DNA from: CAWUIO01 sp963922455
GTDB lineage: Bacteria; Bacteroidota; Bacteroidia; Cytophagales; Microscillaceae
NCBI GenBank assembly: GCA_963922455.1
Contig: CAWUIO010000196.1
Span: 1-6,704, forward strand
Direction: 5' to 3'
DNA length: 6,704 nt
The notes under the pieces are model-generated. The model was not told where the DNA came from. It did not search any database and saw only the letters and a list, made by a program, of their open reading frames with translations. Each line of letters opens with the position of its first letter. Positions within the stretch are counted from its first letter, which is position 1. This document shows positions 1 to 6,089 of this stretch, one piece after another. The translations under genes and the position numbers were made by a program.

Positions 1-186
1 GCCGAATTACTTATTGAGCAAGGTATTGAGAAAGGCAGGAAACTTGAAAGACAAGACCTCCTAAAGAATAAGGTTGCCAATTTGATTAAAAGCAAACTCC
101 TAAGCCCAGAACAAATTGCAGAAGTCATGGAAGTACCTTTGTCATTCGTCCAAAACATGGCCCAAGGCTTACAAAATACCCAGTAG
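1..186 (+). CDS. C-terminal tail of an Rpn-family (PD-(D/E)XK) nuclease/transposase-like protein, 5' end outside window
   Basis: This frame is open from the first base and ends at TAG 184-186, giving 61 residues with no start codon in the window. It is therefore either the 3' end of a longer gene or another tandem copy. The visible part has a charged helix with the Glu/Lys/Gly pattern EQGIEKGRK. A helix-turn-helix-like tail follows, with the core SPEQIAEVMEVPLSFVQ. From memory, this combination is typical of the C-terminus of Rpn-family recombination-promoting nucleases (PDDEXK_2 transposase-like proteins). The catalytic PD-(D/E)XK domain would lie upstream and cannot be seen. The 186 bases differ from the next copy at only three positions (Ile synonymous, Gly to Asp, Gln to Glu), so the duplication is recent or kept homogeneous. 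The family call rests on the tail alone. Confidence 0.55.
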   Translation, partial: AELLIEQGIEKGRKLERQDLLKNKVANLIKSKLLSPEQIAEVMEVPLSFVQNMAQGLQNTQ

Positions 187-203
187 CTTTCTTACTATAC
201 CCT

Positions 204-434
204 ATGAACGAATCATCCCAAGATGCGGGACAGGAGGCCCGCTCTACCGCCGAATTACTTATTGAGCAAGGTATTGAGAAAGGCAGGAAACTTGAAAGAC
301 AAGACCTCCTAAAGAATAAGGTTGCCAATTTGATTAAAAGCAAACTCCTAAGCCCAGAACAAATAGCAGAAGTCATGGAAGTACCTTTGTCATTCGTCCA
401 AAACATGGCCCAAGACTTAGAAAATACCCAGTAG
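204..434 (+). CDS. Small ORF: duplicated Rpn-family C-terminal tail (76 aa)
   Basis: This is the second unit of the tandem array. It has its own ATG at 204, 17 bases after the stop of the first copy, and ends at TAG 432-434. The first 15 or so residues (MNESSQDAGQEARST) are polar. They are followed by the same EQGIEKGRK helix and SPEQIAEVMEVPLSFVQ tail as the preceding copy. There is no PD-(D/E)XK catalytic core, so it cannot be a working nuclease by itself. It is in a different reading frame from copy 1 because the repeat period (248) is not a multiple of three, so it would need its own initiation. No good Shine-Dalgarno sequence precedes the ATG. It may be a translated DNA-binding or oligomerisation tail, or simply a duplicated gene end. 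I favour a gene remnant that has kept an open frame. Confidence 0.4.
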   Translation: MNESSQDAGQEARSTAELLIEQGIEKGRKLERQDLLKNKVANLIKSKLLSPEQIAEVMEVPLSFVQNMAQDLENTQ

Positions 435-450
435 CTTTCTACTATACCCT

Positions 451-531
451 ATGAACGAATTATCCCAAGATGCGGGTCAGGAGGCCCGCTCTACCGCCGA
501 ATTGCTTATCGAGCACGGCAGGACTTCCTAA
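451..531 (+). pseudogene. Third, decayed copy of the Rpn-family tail
   Basis: The third tandem unit starts with an equivalent ATG at 451. It follows copy 2 for about 20 codons (MNELSQDAGQEARSTAELL, with Asn-Glu-Ser-Ser changed to Asn-Glu-Leu-Ser). It then loses sequence: the Gln-Gly-Ile-Glu-Lys stretch and a second short stretch are deleted, and a stop follows at 529-531 after Glu-His-Gly-Arg-Thr-Ser. Residual similarity to the parent is still visible just past the stop, where CTTCCTAAGAAATA resembles the CTCCTAAAGAATA of the intact copies. The HTH-like tail is absent. This copy is best read as a degenerating end of the array. Confidence 0.6.
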
Positions 532-576
532 GAAATACCGTAAAGCAAGCCTTTTTATCTCTCTTCTTTACTCCAT

Positions 577-717
577 CCTCTTCTTAGCTTAGGGATGGAG
601 CGGCCTGTTTGAGCTCGTGAGGGCCTCGTGGGAAAAGGCAGCGAGTAGCGAGAGCCCGACCCACGCGGCAACATCGGATCTATGAGGTGCCAAACGCCCA
701 TCGCGTGGGGAAGCCCC
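577..717 (+). repeat. Interspersed structured repeat, copy A
   Basis: This ~141-bp element recurs in inverted orientation at 6090-6228. Shared blocks include CTTAGGGATGGAGCGGCCTG, TTTGAGCTCGTG, GGCAGCGAGTAGCGA and AGCCCGACCC, ending in GGGGAAGCCCC. It can form a perfect 8-bp stem, CCCACGCG (660-667) with CGCGTGGG (702-709), enclosing a 34-nt loop that contains a small GGCA/TGCC hairpin. Alternatively CGTGGG (627-632) pairs with CCCACG (660-665), which excludes the first stem. Copy B keeps both pairings with different bases. It sits downstream of the minus-strand gene at 855-1772, beyond that gene's terminator. No protein-coding frame is evident. Function is unknown; a structured RNA, a REP-like element or a non-autonomous mobile element are all possible. 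Confidence 0.85.
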
Positions 718-754
718 TAAATGCTTTCCCTATTTTTAAGATGCTAAGCCCATC

Positions 755-790
755 ATAAAATAAACCCATCTTGAAAACAGGATGGGTTTA
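755..790 (-). terminator. Rho-independent terminator of the DUF6607-like gene
   Basis: A perfect 10-bp inverted repeat, TAAACCCATC (761-770) with GATGGGTTTA (781-790), has a 10-nt loop. Read on the minus strand it is followed directly by TTTTAT. It lies 64 bp after the stop codon of the minus-strand gene ending at 855 and in the right orientation to end its transcript. Confidence 0.8.
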
Positions 791-854
791 CTAGAAAGCG
801 TAAAACACTCATAAATCAACTCATAGCATGAGTCCCAAACATTTTTTAATTCAA

Positions 855-1772
855 TTATTGCATGAATAATTGGATAGTTTTTTTAATCTCGCCTAAGAAC
901 ATTCCCGCTTGGTAGTTCCCTTCTTCATTGGCTTCTTGCCCCAAGGCAAATAGATGCCTCCAAAGCGGTTGGCCCTCTACTTTTTTAAGTAATACGAGGT
1001 CTTTTTTTTGCTTATATACTTCCTCCCAAGCTATACGAACGTCTTTCCAGAAAACCCGGCTTTGAGCCCACCAATCCTGGGCCGCTTTACAGTGAGAGTC
1101 ATCTACTTTACGATAGGTATTCATTCCCTTTTCCATAGCAATAAGCTGATCGCCAGCCTCTGTGCGCAAAATTTTACGGTTATCTTGATCATGAACGTGT
1201 CCGTAATCCCTTATTTGATGGCGATTGATGCGACGCATCACATTGTAATCATTACGTTGAGTATATTCCCTACGAGGTAAAGGGGCGTCTACCTCGCTTT
1301 CCCAATAATGTTTTCCATCGGCGTGAATCCAAGTGGCTGTCCCTTCATAGCGGGGACTATCATCTACCTGATATACCTTTTGGGTCCATTGGCCTTTGAC
1401 TGGCTCAGGCTTCAGCTGCTCATATTGCCAAAGGTTGTCTTTAACAAAGGTGTACAGATCTTGGTTTTCATAGATCCAATCTTCCCGCCAGTGCTTGATG
1501 ACCATGCCATTTCCTAGCACCAATAAATGCTGGATAACTATCGAGTTATCGCCTATTTCATCGGCTAGAATCCACTCTAAACCGCGAGAGGTTTTACGAT
1601 CGTGGAATTGGTAGGAAGTATCGGGGGAGAAGGTTTCGGCATACTCGAAAGTAACTTCATAGCAACCACACATACTTTGGATAGCATTATGGTCCATTTT
1701 TTTCTTGTCCTGGGCTAATAAACTTCCCGGAATGCATACCCATCCTATTAAAATACAAAGGAAAAGTTTCAT
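855..1772 (-). CDS. Secreted DUF6607-like protein of unknown function (305 aa)
   Basis: The predicted protein starts with a signal peptide: a basic start (Met-Lys), a hydrophobic core to about residue 19 and a likely cleavage after Ala20 in SLLA-Q. It is expected to be periplasmic or otherwise exported. The mature part is rich in Trp, Tyr and charged residues. Landmarks are MCGCYEV at 34-40 (Cys35 and Cys37), FEYAETFSPDT at 42-52, HWREDW at 94-99, and a mid-protein PLPRREYTQRNDYNVMRR block. I recognise this arrangement from memory as the DUF6607 family of Bacteroidota and some Gammaproteobacteria; its biochemical role is not known to me. No membrane segment is seen after the signal peptide. 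The gene stands alone, with a consensus promoter upstream (1859-1889) and a terminator downstream (755-790), so it is probably monocistronic. The ATG at 1770-1772 is chosen because it places the signal peptide at the N-terminus. Confidence 0.8.
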   Translation of the reverse strand: MKLFLCILIGWVCIPGSLLAQDKKKMDHNAIQSMCGCYEVTFEYAETFSPDTSYQFHDRKTSRGLEWILADEIGDNSIVIQHLLVLGNGMVIKHWREDWIYENQDLYTFVKDNLWQYEQLKPEPVKGQWTQKVYQVDDSPRYEGTATWIHADGKHYWESEVDAPLPRREYTQRNDYNVMRRINRHQIRDYGHVHDQDNRKILRTEAGDQLIAMEKGMNTYRKVDDSHCKAAQDWWAQSRVFWKDVRIAWEEVYKQKKDLVLLKKVEGQPLWRHLFALGQEANEEGNYQAGMFLGEIKKTIQLFMQ

Positions 1773-1858
1773 ACCTTATTTCTCTTGGCTTGATTTTAGA
1801 TTTTTTTTCAAAATTGCCCTGTCCTATGTGAGAAGACAAAAGGCAGATAAATTTTCTT

Positions 1859-1889
1859 CAAATTTATATTTATTTAGACTAATTACAAA
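1859..1889 (-). promoter_or_regulatory. Bacteroidota-type promoter for the DUF6607-like gene
   Basis: On the minus strand, TTTG (1886-1889) is followed by a 19-bp spacer and TAAATTTG (1859-1866). This is an exact match to the known Bacteroidota sigma-ABfr consensus, TTTG at -33 and TAnnTTTG at -7. Transcription would begin near 1852, giving a 5' leader of about 80 nt before the ATG at 1772. The surroundings are AT-rich, as expected of a promoter. The match is read from the sequence; activity is inferred. Confidence 0.65.
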
Positions 1890-1941
1890 TAGTATAATGA
1901 AAAACTTTTATTTTCCCTCCATTAAGAGTATTGTTTATAAA

Positions 1942-1968
1942 AAAAACCCGAACAATGTTCGGGTTTTT
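1942..1968 (-). terminator. Strong rho-independent terminator, orphan on minus strand
   Basis: A perfect 12-bp inverted repeat, AAAAACCCGAAC (1942-1953) with GTTCGGGTTTTT (1957-1968), encloses a 3-nt loop. On the minus strand the GC stem is followed by eight T residues; on the plus strand by five. It is potentially bidirectional but better on the minus strand. No recognisable gene ends here on either strand. It lies just upstream of the 1859-1889 promoter, so it would insulate that promoter from any minus-strand transcript coming from beyond 1970. Confidence 0.75.
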
Positions 1969-1972
1969 GCTA

Positions 1973-2906
1973 GGTACTCATCAATTGAAGTATGTTCCAA
2001 AGAGGCACTAGGCCTGGATTAAATTATGGGTGGATCAAGTTGTCGTTTGCTAGTTTCCGATGAGTAAGATCATTGCTCGCTTAGGTTGTTGAATGTTCCT
2101 TGTTAATAACTGCTGCTAATCGATATACCAAATGGAAGAAAAAGTACGTAAAAAACGGCTTTTTCGGGGAGAGTTGGGGACTCTGGGGCCAGACAAAAGA
2201 AAAGCTAGTGTGTAATGGCTTATGTCTTGTCTCTCGCGCAACTCTTGTAGTTTTTTTCATTCACAAATACTGGGATGGCTGAAATCCTGAGTGAGCTTTT
2301 TGTATAGAACCTCTTTTCTTATCTTAGAGACCCTGAAGCTCGCGTATTTGCTTTTTCATGTAACTTTTTTGCTATAATTAATTTGTTATTCTATGTTTAT
2401 TTATACTGTTTATCTACAAAAACGTTGCGTAATTCTTGAAATATTTTAAGAAGAATCTCCAAGTACAGTTACAAACTACTCAAAATCAACGTATTATACA
2501 CCACCTCTTTGCCAATAAAATCCCATGGAATCATGATTCTTTTACCAGTCATCCCCCCTTCACGAAACCAACCAAGTAAGGTTTTGCCTGGTTTTTAATA
2601 AAAAAAACCAATTCAATAGGCTAATCCCATAAATACTTACCCGAAAAAACCCCAAATATTTGACTAGGCAACGCATTTTTTGTAGGTTAAAATTTGCTTA
2701 TTCTTTCTTTTAAAAGATCATTGTATTCTTTTGACTTAGGCCTTCCCCTTAGCAAATCTGTAAGCCTTCGAAAGAATTTTGAGAATTTTCTCCCCAAATC
2801 TAGGGAGAAAAAATTCCCAAAATTCAGGGGAATATTTTGCCTTAGCATGCTTGATCTTTGATACCAGAGAGATGGGCCTCTTTAAATCATTAAACACTTT
2901 TAACTC
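1973..2906. other. ~930-bp AT-rich intergenic region, no convincing gene
   Basis: I find no frame here that looks like a conserved protein. Structure is present. GAAAAAG (2138-2144) pairs with CTTTTTC (2159-2165). AGAGT (2170-2174) pairs with ACTCT (2180-2184). TGGTTTTT (2589-2596) pairs with AAAAACCA (2603-2610). A long hairpin spans 2774-2825. A plus-strand near-consensus promoter, TTTG (2368-2371), 20 bp, TATGTTTA (2392-2399, one mismatch to TAnnTTTG), could drive transcription rightwards, but the first plausible start codon is 500 bp away. The orphan terminator at 1942-1968 suggests a minus-strand transcript may end at the left edge. Unrecognised ncRNA or decayed genes are possible. Confidence 0.6.
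2774..2825. repeat. Long imperfect inverted repeat (hairpin)
   Basis: The left arm, GAATTTTGAGAATTTTCTCCC (2774-2794), is the reverse complement of the right arm (2803-2825) except for one mismatch and a 2-nt bulge. The loop is the 8 nt CAAATCTA. About 20 base pairs in such a short span is unlikely by chance even in AT-rich DNA. No T-run follows on either strand, so it is not a standard terminator. It could be a structured RNA, a protein-binding site or a remnant of a small palindromic mobile element. Confidence 0.75.
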
Positions 2907-3164
2907 ATGACTGCACAAATCTACGATTTTCGTAATCACATGCCTCAAATCGGGTATTTACTGGCATTAAGTCTTGTGATTAAGGTTGTCCAACTGAGGG
3001 CCAGCCAAACGGTATATCAGTTGACTCCAGGAGAAGATGAACCACAACAACCAGATACGGGGGTGCCCAAACCCATGCCACCGGCACCACAACCTCCCCC
3101 GCCTCCCAAGGAAAAAGATGCAGGAGATTCTGGAGATACACCGGGTGGTCAACCCTCCAACTAA
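2907..3164 (+). CDS. Small putative membrane-anchored proline-rich protein (85 aa)
   Basis: The frame opens at ATG 2907 and ends at TAA 3162-3164; an alternative ATG is at 2940 (residue 12). Residues 15-29 (IGYLLALSLVIKVVQ) are hydrophobic enough for a short membrane or signal-anchor helix. A linker follows, then an acidic and proline-rich tail with PMPPAPQPPPPPKEK at about 56-70 and a Gly/Asp/Ser/Pro-rich end. The tail resembles the disordered low-complexity ends of small Bacteroidota proteins. I do not recognise a family. The gene lies 92 bp before the kinase start and on the same strand, separated by a stem-loop (3187-3219), so co-transcription is possible but unproven. The coding part is richer in G and C than the upstream spacer, which supports a real gene. 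A competing minus-strand frame (2736-2948) overlaps its start. Confidence 0.45.
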   Translation: MTAQIYDFRNHMPQIGYLLALSLVIKVVQLRASQTVYQLTPGEDEPQQPDTGVPKPMPPAPQPPPPPKEKDAGDSGDTPGGQPSN

Positions 3165-3186
3165 TTATATGACTATATTGACTTGC

Positions 3187-3219
3187 TTAACGATCCTCTC
3201 ATCTCAAGGGGATCGTTTA
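3187..3219 (+). other. Intergenic stem-loop before the kinase gene
   Basis: AACGATCC (3189-3196) pairs perfectly with GGATCGTT (3210-3217), and the stem can extend inward through a T-G wobble and a C-G pair to 10 bp around a 9-nt loop. There is no T-tract after it on the plus strand, only TTTAACC. It is therefore a weak terminator at best. It may act as an attenuator or RNA-processing/stability element between the small ORF and the kinase. Confidence 0.45.
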
Positions 3220-3256
3220 ACCAAGCCAAAGTGACGTGTATTTAAAAACTAACCTT

Positions 3257-5401
3257 ATGTGCTTTACTTTGACACCTATTTATCAACTCAAGCTTCGTAT
3301 TCTATTTTACTTATCAATCCTGGGCTTGGTTCCTCTACAATCTTTTGCCCAGGAAGGTTGCCCCCTCGATAGCTTACAAGGAATTCTGGCGAAGAATACC
3401 CAGGATACCTTAAGAGTGATGGTCCTCAATGAAGTTGCTTGGTGCTACAGTCAAAGTAATCGCTACCCACAAAGCATCCAATATGCTCAAGAAGCTCTTA
3501 AACTTTCTCAAAAACTAAAATATAAAGCGGGGGAGTCAACCGCTTACATGCGCCAAGGCATGGCTCAACTGTCTACTGGGGAGTTTCAAAAATCACGCAG
3601 TGCTTTTCGCCATTCATTGGCAATCGAGAAAACTTTAAAAAATACGTATGGGGTTTCACGGGCCCAACACGCGCTAGCGAGCTCTTTTTCTCGTACATCC
3701 AAAGCTGATAGCGCTATTCTATACTTTAAATTGGCCAAGACTGGCTATGAAGAACTAAGTTATGATGTTTTGGCCGCAAAAGTCAATATACAAATTGGGA
3801 AATCCTATTCAGAAAAAGGAGATAAGGAGGCCGCTATTCAATACATTTTAGAAGCCCTAAATACCTTTCAAGACACTCAAAACACTTATTGGGAAGCAGA
3901 AACCTATCTAAGCTTAGGCAACCTAGAATACCACGCTGAAAATGCTCCCCAAGCCAGTTATTACTATATCCAAGCCCACAACATTTATCAAAAACTTGAT
4001 AAACCTAAAAAACTAGCGGCTGTCTATATCAATTTAGGATTGGTACAGATCCTTGAACAAGAGTATGACTCATCTAATCAATTGCTTTATCAAGGTTTAG
4101 CGCTTTATGACAGCCTTGGCTGGGACGATTCTATGGATGAAGTATATTATAGTATTAGTGGTAACTTAAAACGATTAAAAAGATACGACGAAGCGCGTAA
4201 CATACTAAATAAAAGCCTCCAACTGGCCAAATCACAAGACGATCAAAGCTCCTTAGTCAATGCCTATACCACACTTGCTGAGTTACTCTCCCTCCAAAAG
4301 AAGGCTGACTCCGCGTATTTTTACTACGAGCAAGGCCTTTCTATTGCCCAAAAATCTAAGCTTCTTGATTATGAACAAGACGTATTAGAAAGCTATTTTA
4401 AGTTTTGTGCCCAACAAGGAGATTTTAAACGCTTTGACTCTTTGTATAACTTGTATCAAGATATCACGTCAGAGCTCCAAGGCAACTACCAATCGGCCGT
4501 CAACTATCGCCTCCAGTTCCAAGAGGAAAAGCGAAAAAACGAGCTTTTGGCCCAGGAACAAGTGGTATTAGAAGCCAAAAACCAGCGGCAACTTACGTTC
4601 ATCATCGCCTTGATTATGGGTGTGCTCCTTATCTCTGTCTTAACTTACTTTATCTACCGAAATTATAATAATCACCGCAAGGCCGTAGCCGCCAAAAAAC
4701 TAATCGCCTTGAAAGAAAAAGAAATAGATACCCTCTTCCAGGAAATAAACATACAATCTACCAATGCTATGCTACAGGGTCAGGAAGAAGAAAGAAACCG
4801 TATAGCCAAAGATCTCCACGACCGTTTGGGTGGACTCCTCTCTATGGTAAAATTAAATTTTGAAGCCGTAGACCGCCAAATCGATGAGATCAAATTGCGC
4901 AATGTGGAGATGTACCAGCAAGCCGTAAAACTCCTCGATAATGCCTGCGAAGAAGTAAGAAATGTGGCCCACAACATGGAGTCAGGAATCCTCCGAAACT
5001 TCGGCCTCATCGCGGCCATCGAAGAAATGGTCAAGACCATCCAAACCTCCGAACTGATCGATATCCACCTGACTGATGTGGGCTTTGATGATAAACGCCT
5101 GCCCATTTTAATGGAAATTGAGCTCAACCGCGTGATCCAAGAATTGGTCAGTAATGTCATCCGGCACGCGGAGGCTACCCAAATAGACATTCAATTATTT
5201 TGGAAACCCGATTTAATCAATATGATTGTGGAAGACAATGGCAAGGGCTTTGATCCTGAAAAAGTAAAAGGCCAGGCGGGCATGGGGCTCCGTAATTTAG
5301 AGCAAAGAGTGAAATCCCTCCACGGCGAGTTGATCTTTGATTCCCACCCTGGCCGGGGCACGACAGCTTTGATCAACATACCCTTTAATGACATGAACTA
5401 A
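3257..5401 (+). CDS. TPR-containing sensor histidine kinase, HisKA_3/HATPase_c (NarL-type partner)
   Basis: This inner-membrane sensor kinase phosphorylates the regulator encoded next to it. Numbering is from the ATG at 3257 (714 aa). A signal sequence ends near SFA-Q at residue 31. Roughly eight or nine TPR-like helical pairs spaced by ~40 residues fill 53-433 and should be periplasmic. A short coiled coil (KRKNELLAQEQ) leads to one transmembrane helix at 446-467. The HisKA_3 dimerisation domain carries the phosphoacceptor His521 in ERNRIAKDLHDRLGG. The HATPase_c domain has the N box with Asn633 (ELVSNVIRHAEA), the G1 box with Asp660 (VEDNGKGFD) and the G2 box at 675-680 (GMGLRNL). All catalytic motifs are intact. 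An upstream in-frame GTG at 3236 would add seven residues; I prefer the ATG, which gives a better signal peptide and follows an A-rich stretch. The stop overlaps the next gene's start (TAATG). The 5' TPR half looks more AT-rich than the 3' catalytic half. The ligand cannot be predicted. Confidence 0.9.
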   Translation: MCFTLTPIYQLKLRILFYLSILGLVPLQSFAQEGCPLDSLQGILAKNTQDTLRVMVLNEVAWCYSQSNRYPQSIQYAQEALKLSQKLKYKAGESTAYMRQGMAQLSTGEFQKSRSAFRHSLAIEKTLKNTYGVSRAQHALASSFSRTSKADSAILYFKLAKTGYEELSYDVLAAKVNIQIGKSYSEKGDKEAAIQYILEALNTFQDTQNTYWEAETYLSLGNLEYHAENAPQASYYYIQAHNIYQKLDKPKKLAAVYINLGLVQILEQEYDSSNQLLYQGLALYDSLGWDDSMDEVYYSISGNLKRLKRYDEARNILNKSLQLAKSQDDQSSLVNAYTTLAELLSLQKKADSAYFYYEQGLSIAQKSKLLDYEQDVLESYFKFCAQQGDFKRFDSLYNLYQDITSELQGNYQSAVNYRLQFQEEKRKNELLAQEQVVLEAKNQRQLTFIIALIMGVLLISVLTYFIYRNYNNHRKAVAAKKLIALKEKEIDTLFQEINIQSTNAMLQGQEEERNRIAKDLHDRLGGLLSMVKLNFEAVDRQIDEIKLRNVEMYQQAVKLLDNACEEVRNVAHNMESGILRNFGLIAAIEEMVKTIQTSELIDIHLTDVGFDDKRLPILMEIELNRVIQELVSNVIRHAEATQIDIQLFWKPDLINMIVEDNGKGFDPEKVKGQAGMGLRNLEQRVKSLHGELIFDSHPGRGTTALINIPFNDMN

Positions 5402-6048
5402 TGGACGAAGTAAAACCTATCCGGCTAATCATTGCCGATGACCATCAAATCGTACTGGACGGCCTCAAAATGGTACTAAAAGACCAAAATGATGTAGAAG
5501 TACTTGCCACATTTGGTGACGGAGAAGAAGTCATGCAATATCTCCGCACTAATCGAGAAGGGGTAGATGTTGCCATTCTCGACATCGAGATGCCCCATCT
5601 TAACGGGATAGAGACCACCAAAAAAATTAAGAAAAACTATCCCGACGTGCGCGTCTTGGTTTTGACCATGTACAAAAAAGAAGGCTTTATCTCCCGCATC
5701 CTCGAGGCCGGAGCCGATGGATATTTGCTCAAAAATTGCGGGGGCGAAGAACTGCTCAAAGCCATCCGTACCGTTAACACGGGCGAAAACTACCTCAGCA
5801 ATGAAGTGTCCCGGGTGATCATTAGCTCCTATAAAAACCCCTCTCAAAGCCAAAAAACCCGCCTAACCCGCCGCGAAACCGAAGTGATCAAGCTCATCGG
5901 GGCTGGCAAAAGTGCCCGGGAAATCTCCGAGGCATTGTTCATCCAGAGCAGTACCGTCGAGACCCATCGCCGTAATATTATTGATAAGTTGGGAGTGGCC
6001 AATACCCTGGAGTTGGTGCGGTACGCCGTTGAAAATGGGTACGTTTAG
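5401..6048 (+). CDS. Response regulator, NarL/FixJ (LuxR-type HTH) family (215 aa)
   Basis: This is a DNA-binding transcription regulator and the likely phosphotransfer partner of the kinase before it. The receiver domain (about 7-125) has the acidic pair Asp13-Asp14, the phosphoacceptor Asp61 in ILDIEMP, the switch Thr89 in LVLTMY and the conserved Lys111 in GYLLKN. A short linker follows. The C-terminal LuxR/GerE HTH (about 152-215) begins with LTRRETEVIKLIGAGKSARE and contains the recognition-helix region STVETHRRNIIDKLGV. The length is normal for the family and all phosphorylation residues are present. The ATG shares its A with the kinase stop codon, which fixes the start and implies translational coupling and equal expression. 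Its target promoters are not evident in the window. There is no classical terminator directly after it; structured repeat copy B starts 41 bp downstream and may serve as its 3' end. Confidence 0.95.
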   Translation: MDEVKPIRLIIADDHQIVLDGLKMVLKDQNDVEVLATFGDGEEVMQYLRTNREGVDVAILDIEMPHLNGIETTKKIKKNYPDVRVLVLTMYKKEGFISRILEAGADGYLLKNCGGEELLKAIRTVNTGENYLSNEVSRVIISSYKNPSQSQKTRLTRRETEVIKLIGAGKSAREISEALFIQSSTVETHRRNIIDKLGVANTLELVRYAVENGYV

Positions 6049-6089
6049 CTCATTTTAACCCTAATTATCAAAAAAACCTGAAAAATTTT

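Larger units (their letters stand above)
1..531 (+). repeat. Tandem repeat array, ~248-bp unit, 3 copies (last one decayed)
   Basis: The sequence GCCGAATTACTTATTGAGCA begins at position 1 and again at 249, and a diverged version begins at 496, giving periods of 248 and 247 bp. Each unit includes the coding tail, its TAG stop and a conserved spacer (GTAGCTTTCT...ACTATACCCTATGAACG) leading to the next ATG. The spacer is conserved as well as the coding part, so whole 248-bp segments were duplicated, for example by unequal recombination or replication slippage. The array enters from the left edge, so the true copy number is unknown. Confidence 0.9.

Noticed and set aside
125..406. Minus-strand open frame of 93 codons across the Rpn tandem array
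   Set aside because: It runs antisense to two near-identical repeat units, resembles no protein family, and is explained by the coding tails on the plus strand.
1..531. CRISPR-like array
   Set aside because: The unit is ~248 bp, codes for protein and has no short repeat-spacer pattern.
1008..2022. Plus-strand frames at 1008-1280, 1308-1517 and 1705-2022
   Set aside because: The first two are antisense to the DUF6607-like gene; the third crosses its promoter and the orphan terminator. None has protein-like features.
2100..2282. Plus-strand open frame of 60 codons
   Set aside because: Composition looks random, no start signal or family resemblance, in an AT-rich spacer.
2368..2399. Plus-strand promoter TTTG-N20-TATGTTTA
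   Set aside because: The last base of the -7 element does not match and no gene begins within 500 bp downstream; in AT-rich DNA this can occur by chance.
2736..2948. Minus-strand open frame of 70 codons, Lys/Phe-rich
   Set aside because: It spans the long hairpin, overlaps the better-looking plus-strand gene start at 2907, has no recognised motif, and no well-spaced promoter was found for it. Kept only as a weak candidate for the orphan terminator.
4780..5190. Minus-strand open frame of 136 codons inside the kinase
   Set aside because: It mirrors the HisKA_3/HATPase_c coding sequence and has a Ser/Arg-rich composition typical of antisense reading.
5476..5853. Minus-strand open frame of 125 codons inside the response regulator
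   Set aside because: It is antisense to a fully motif-supported receiver domain, with no independent evidence of coding.
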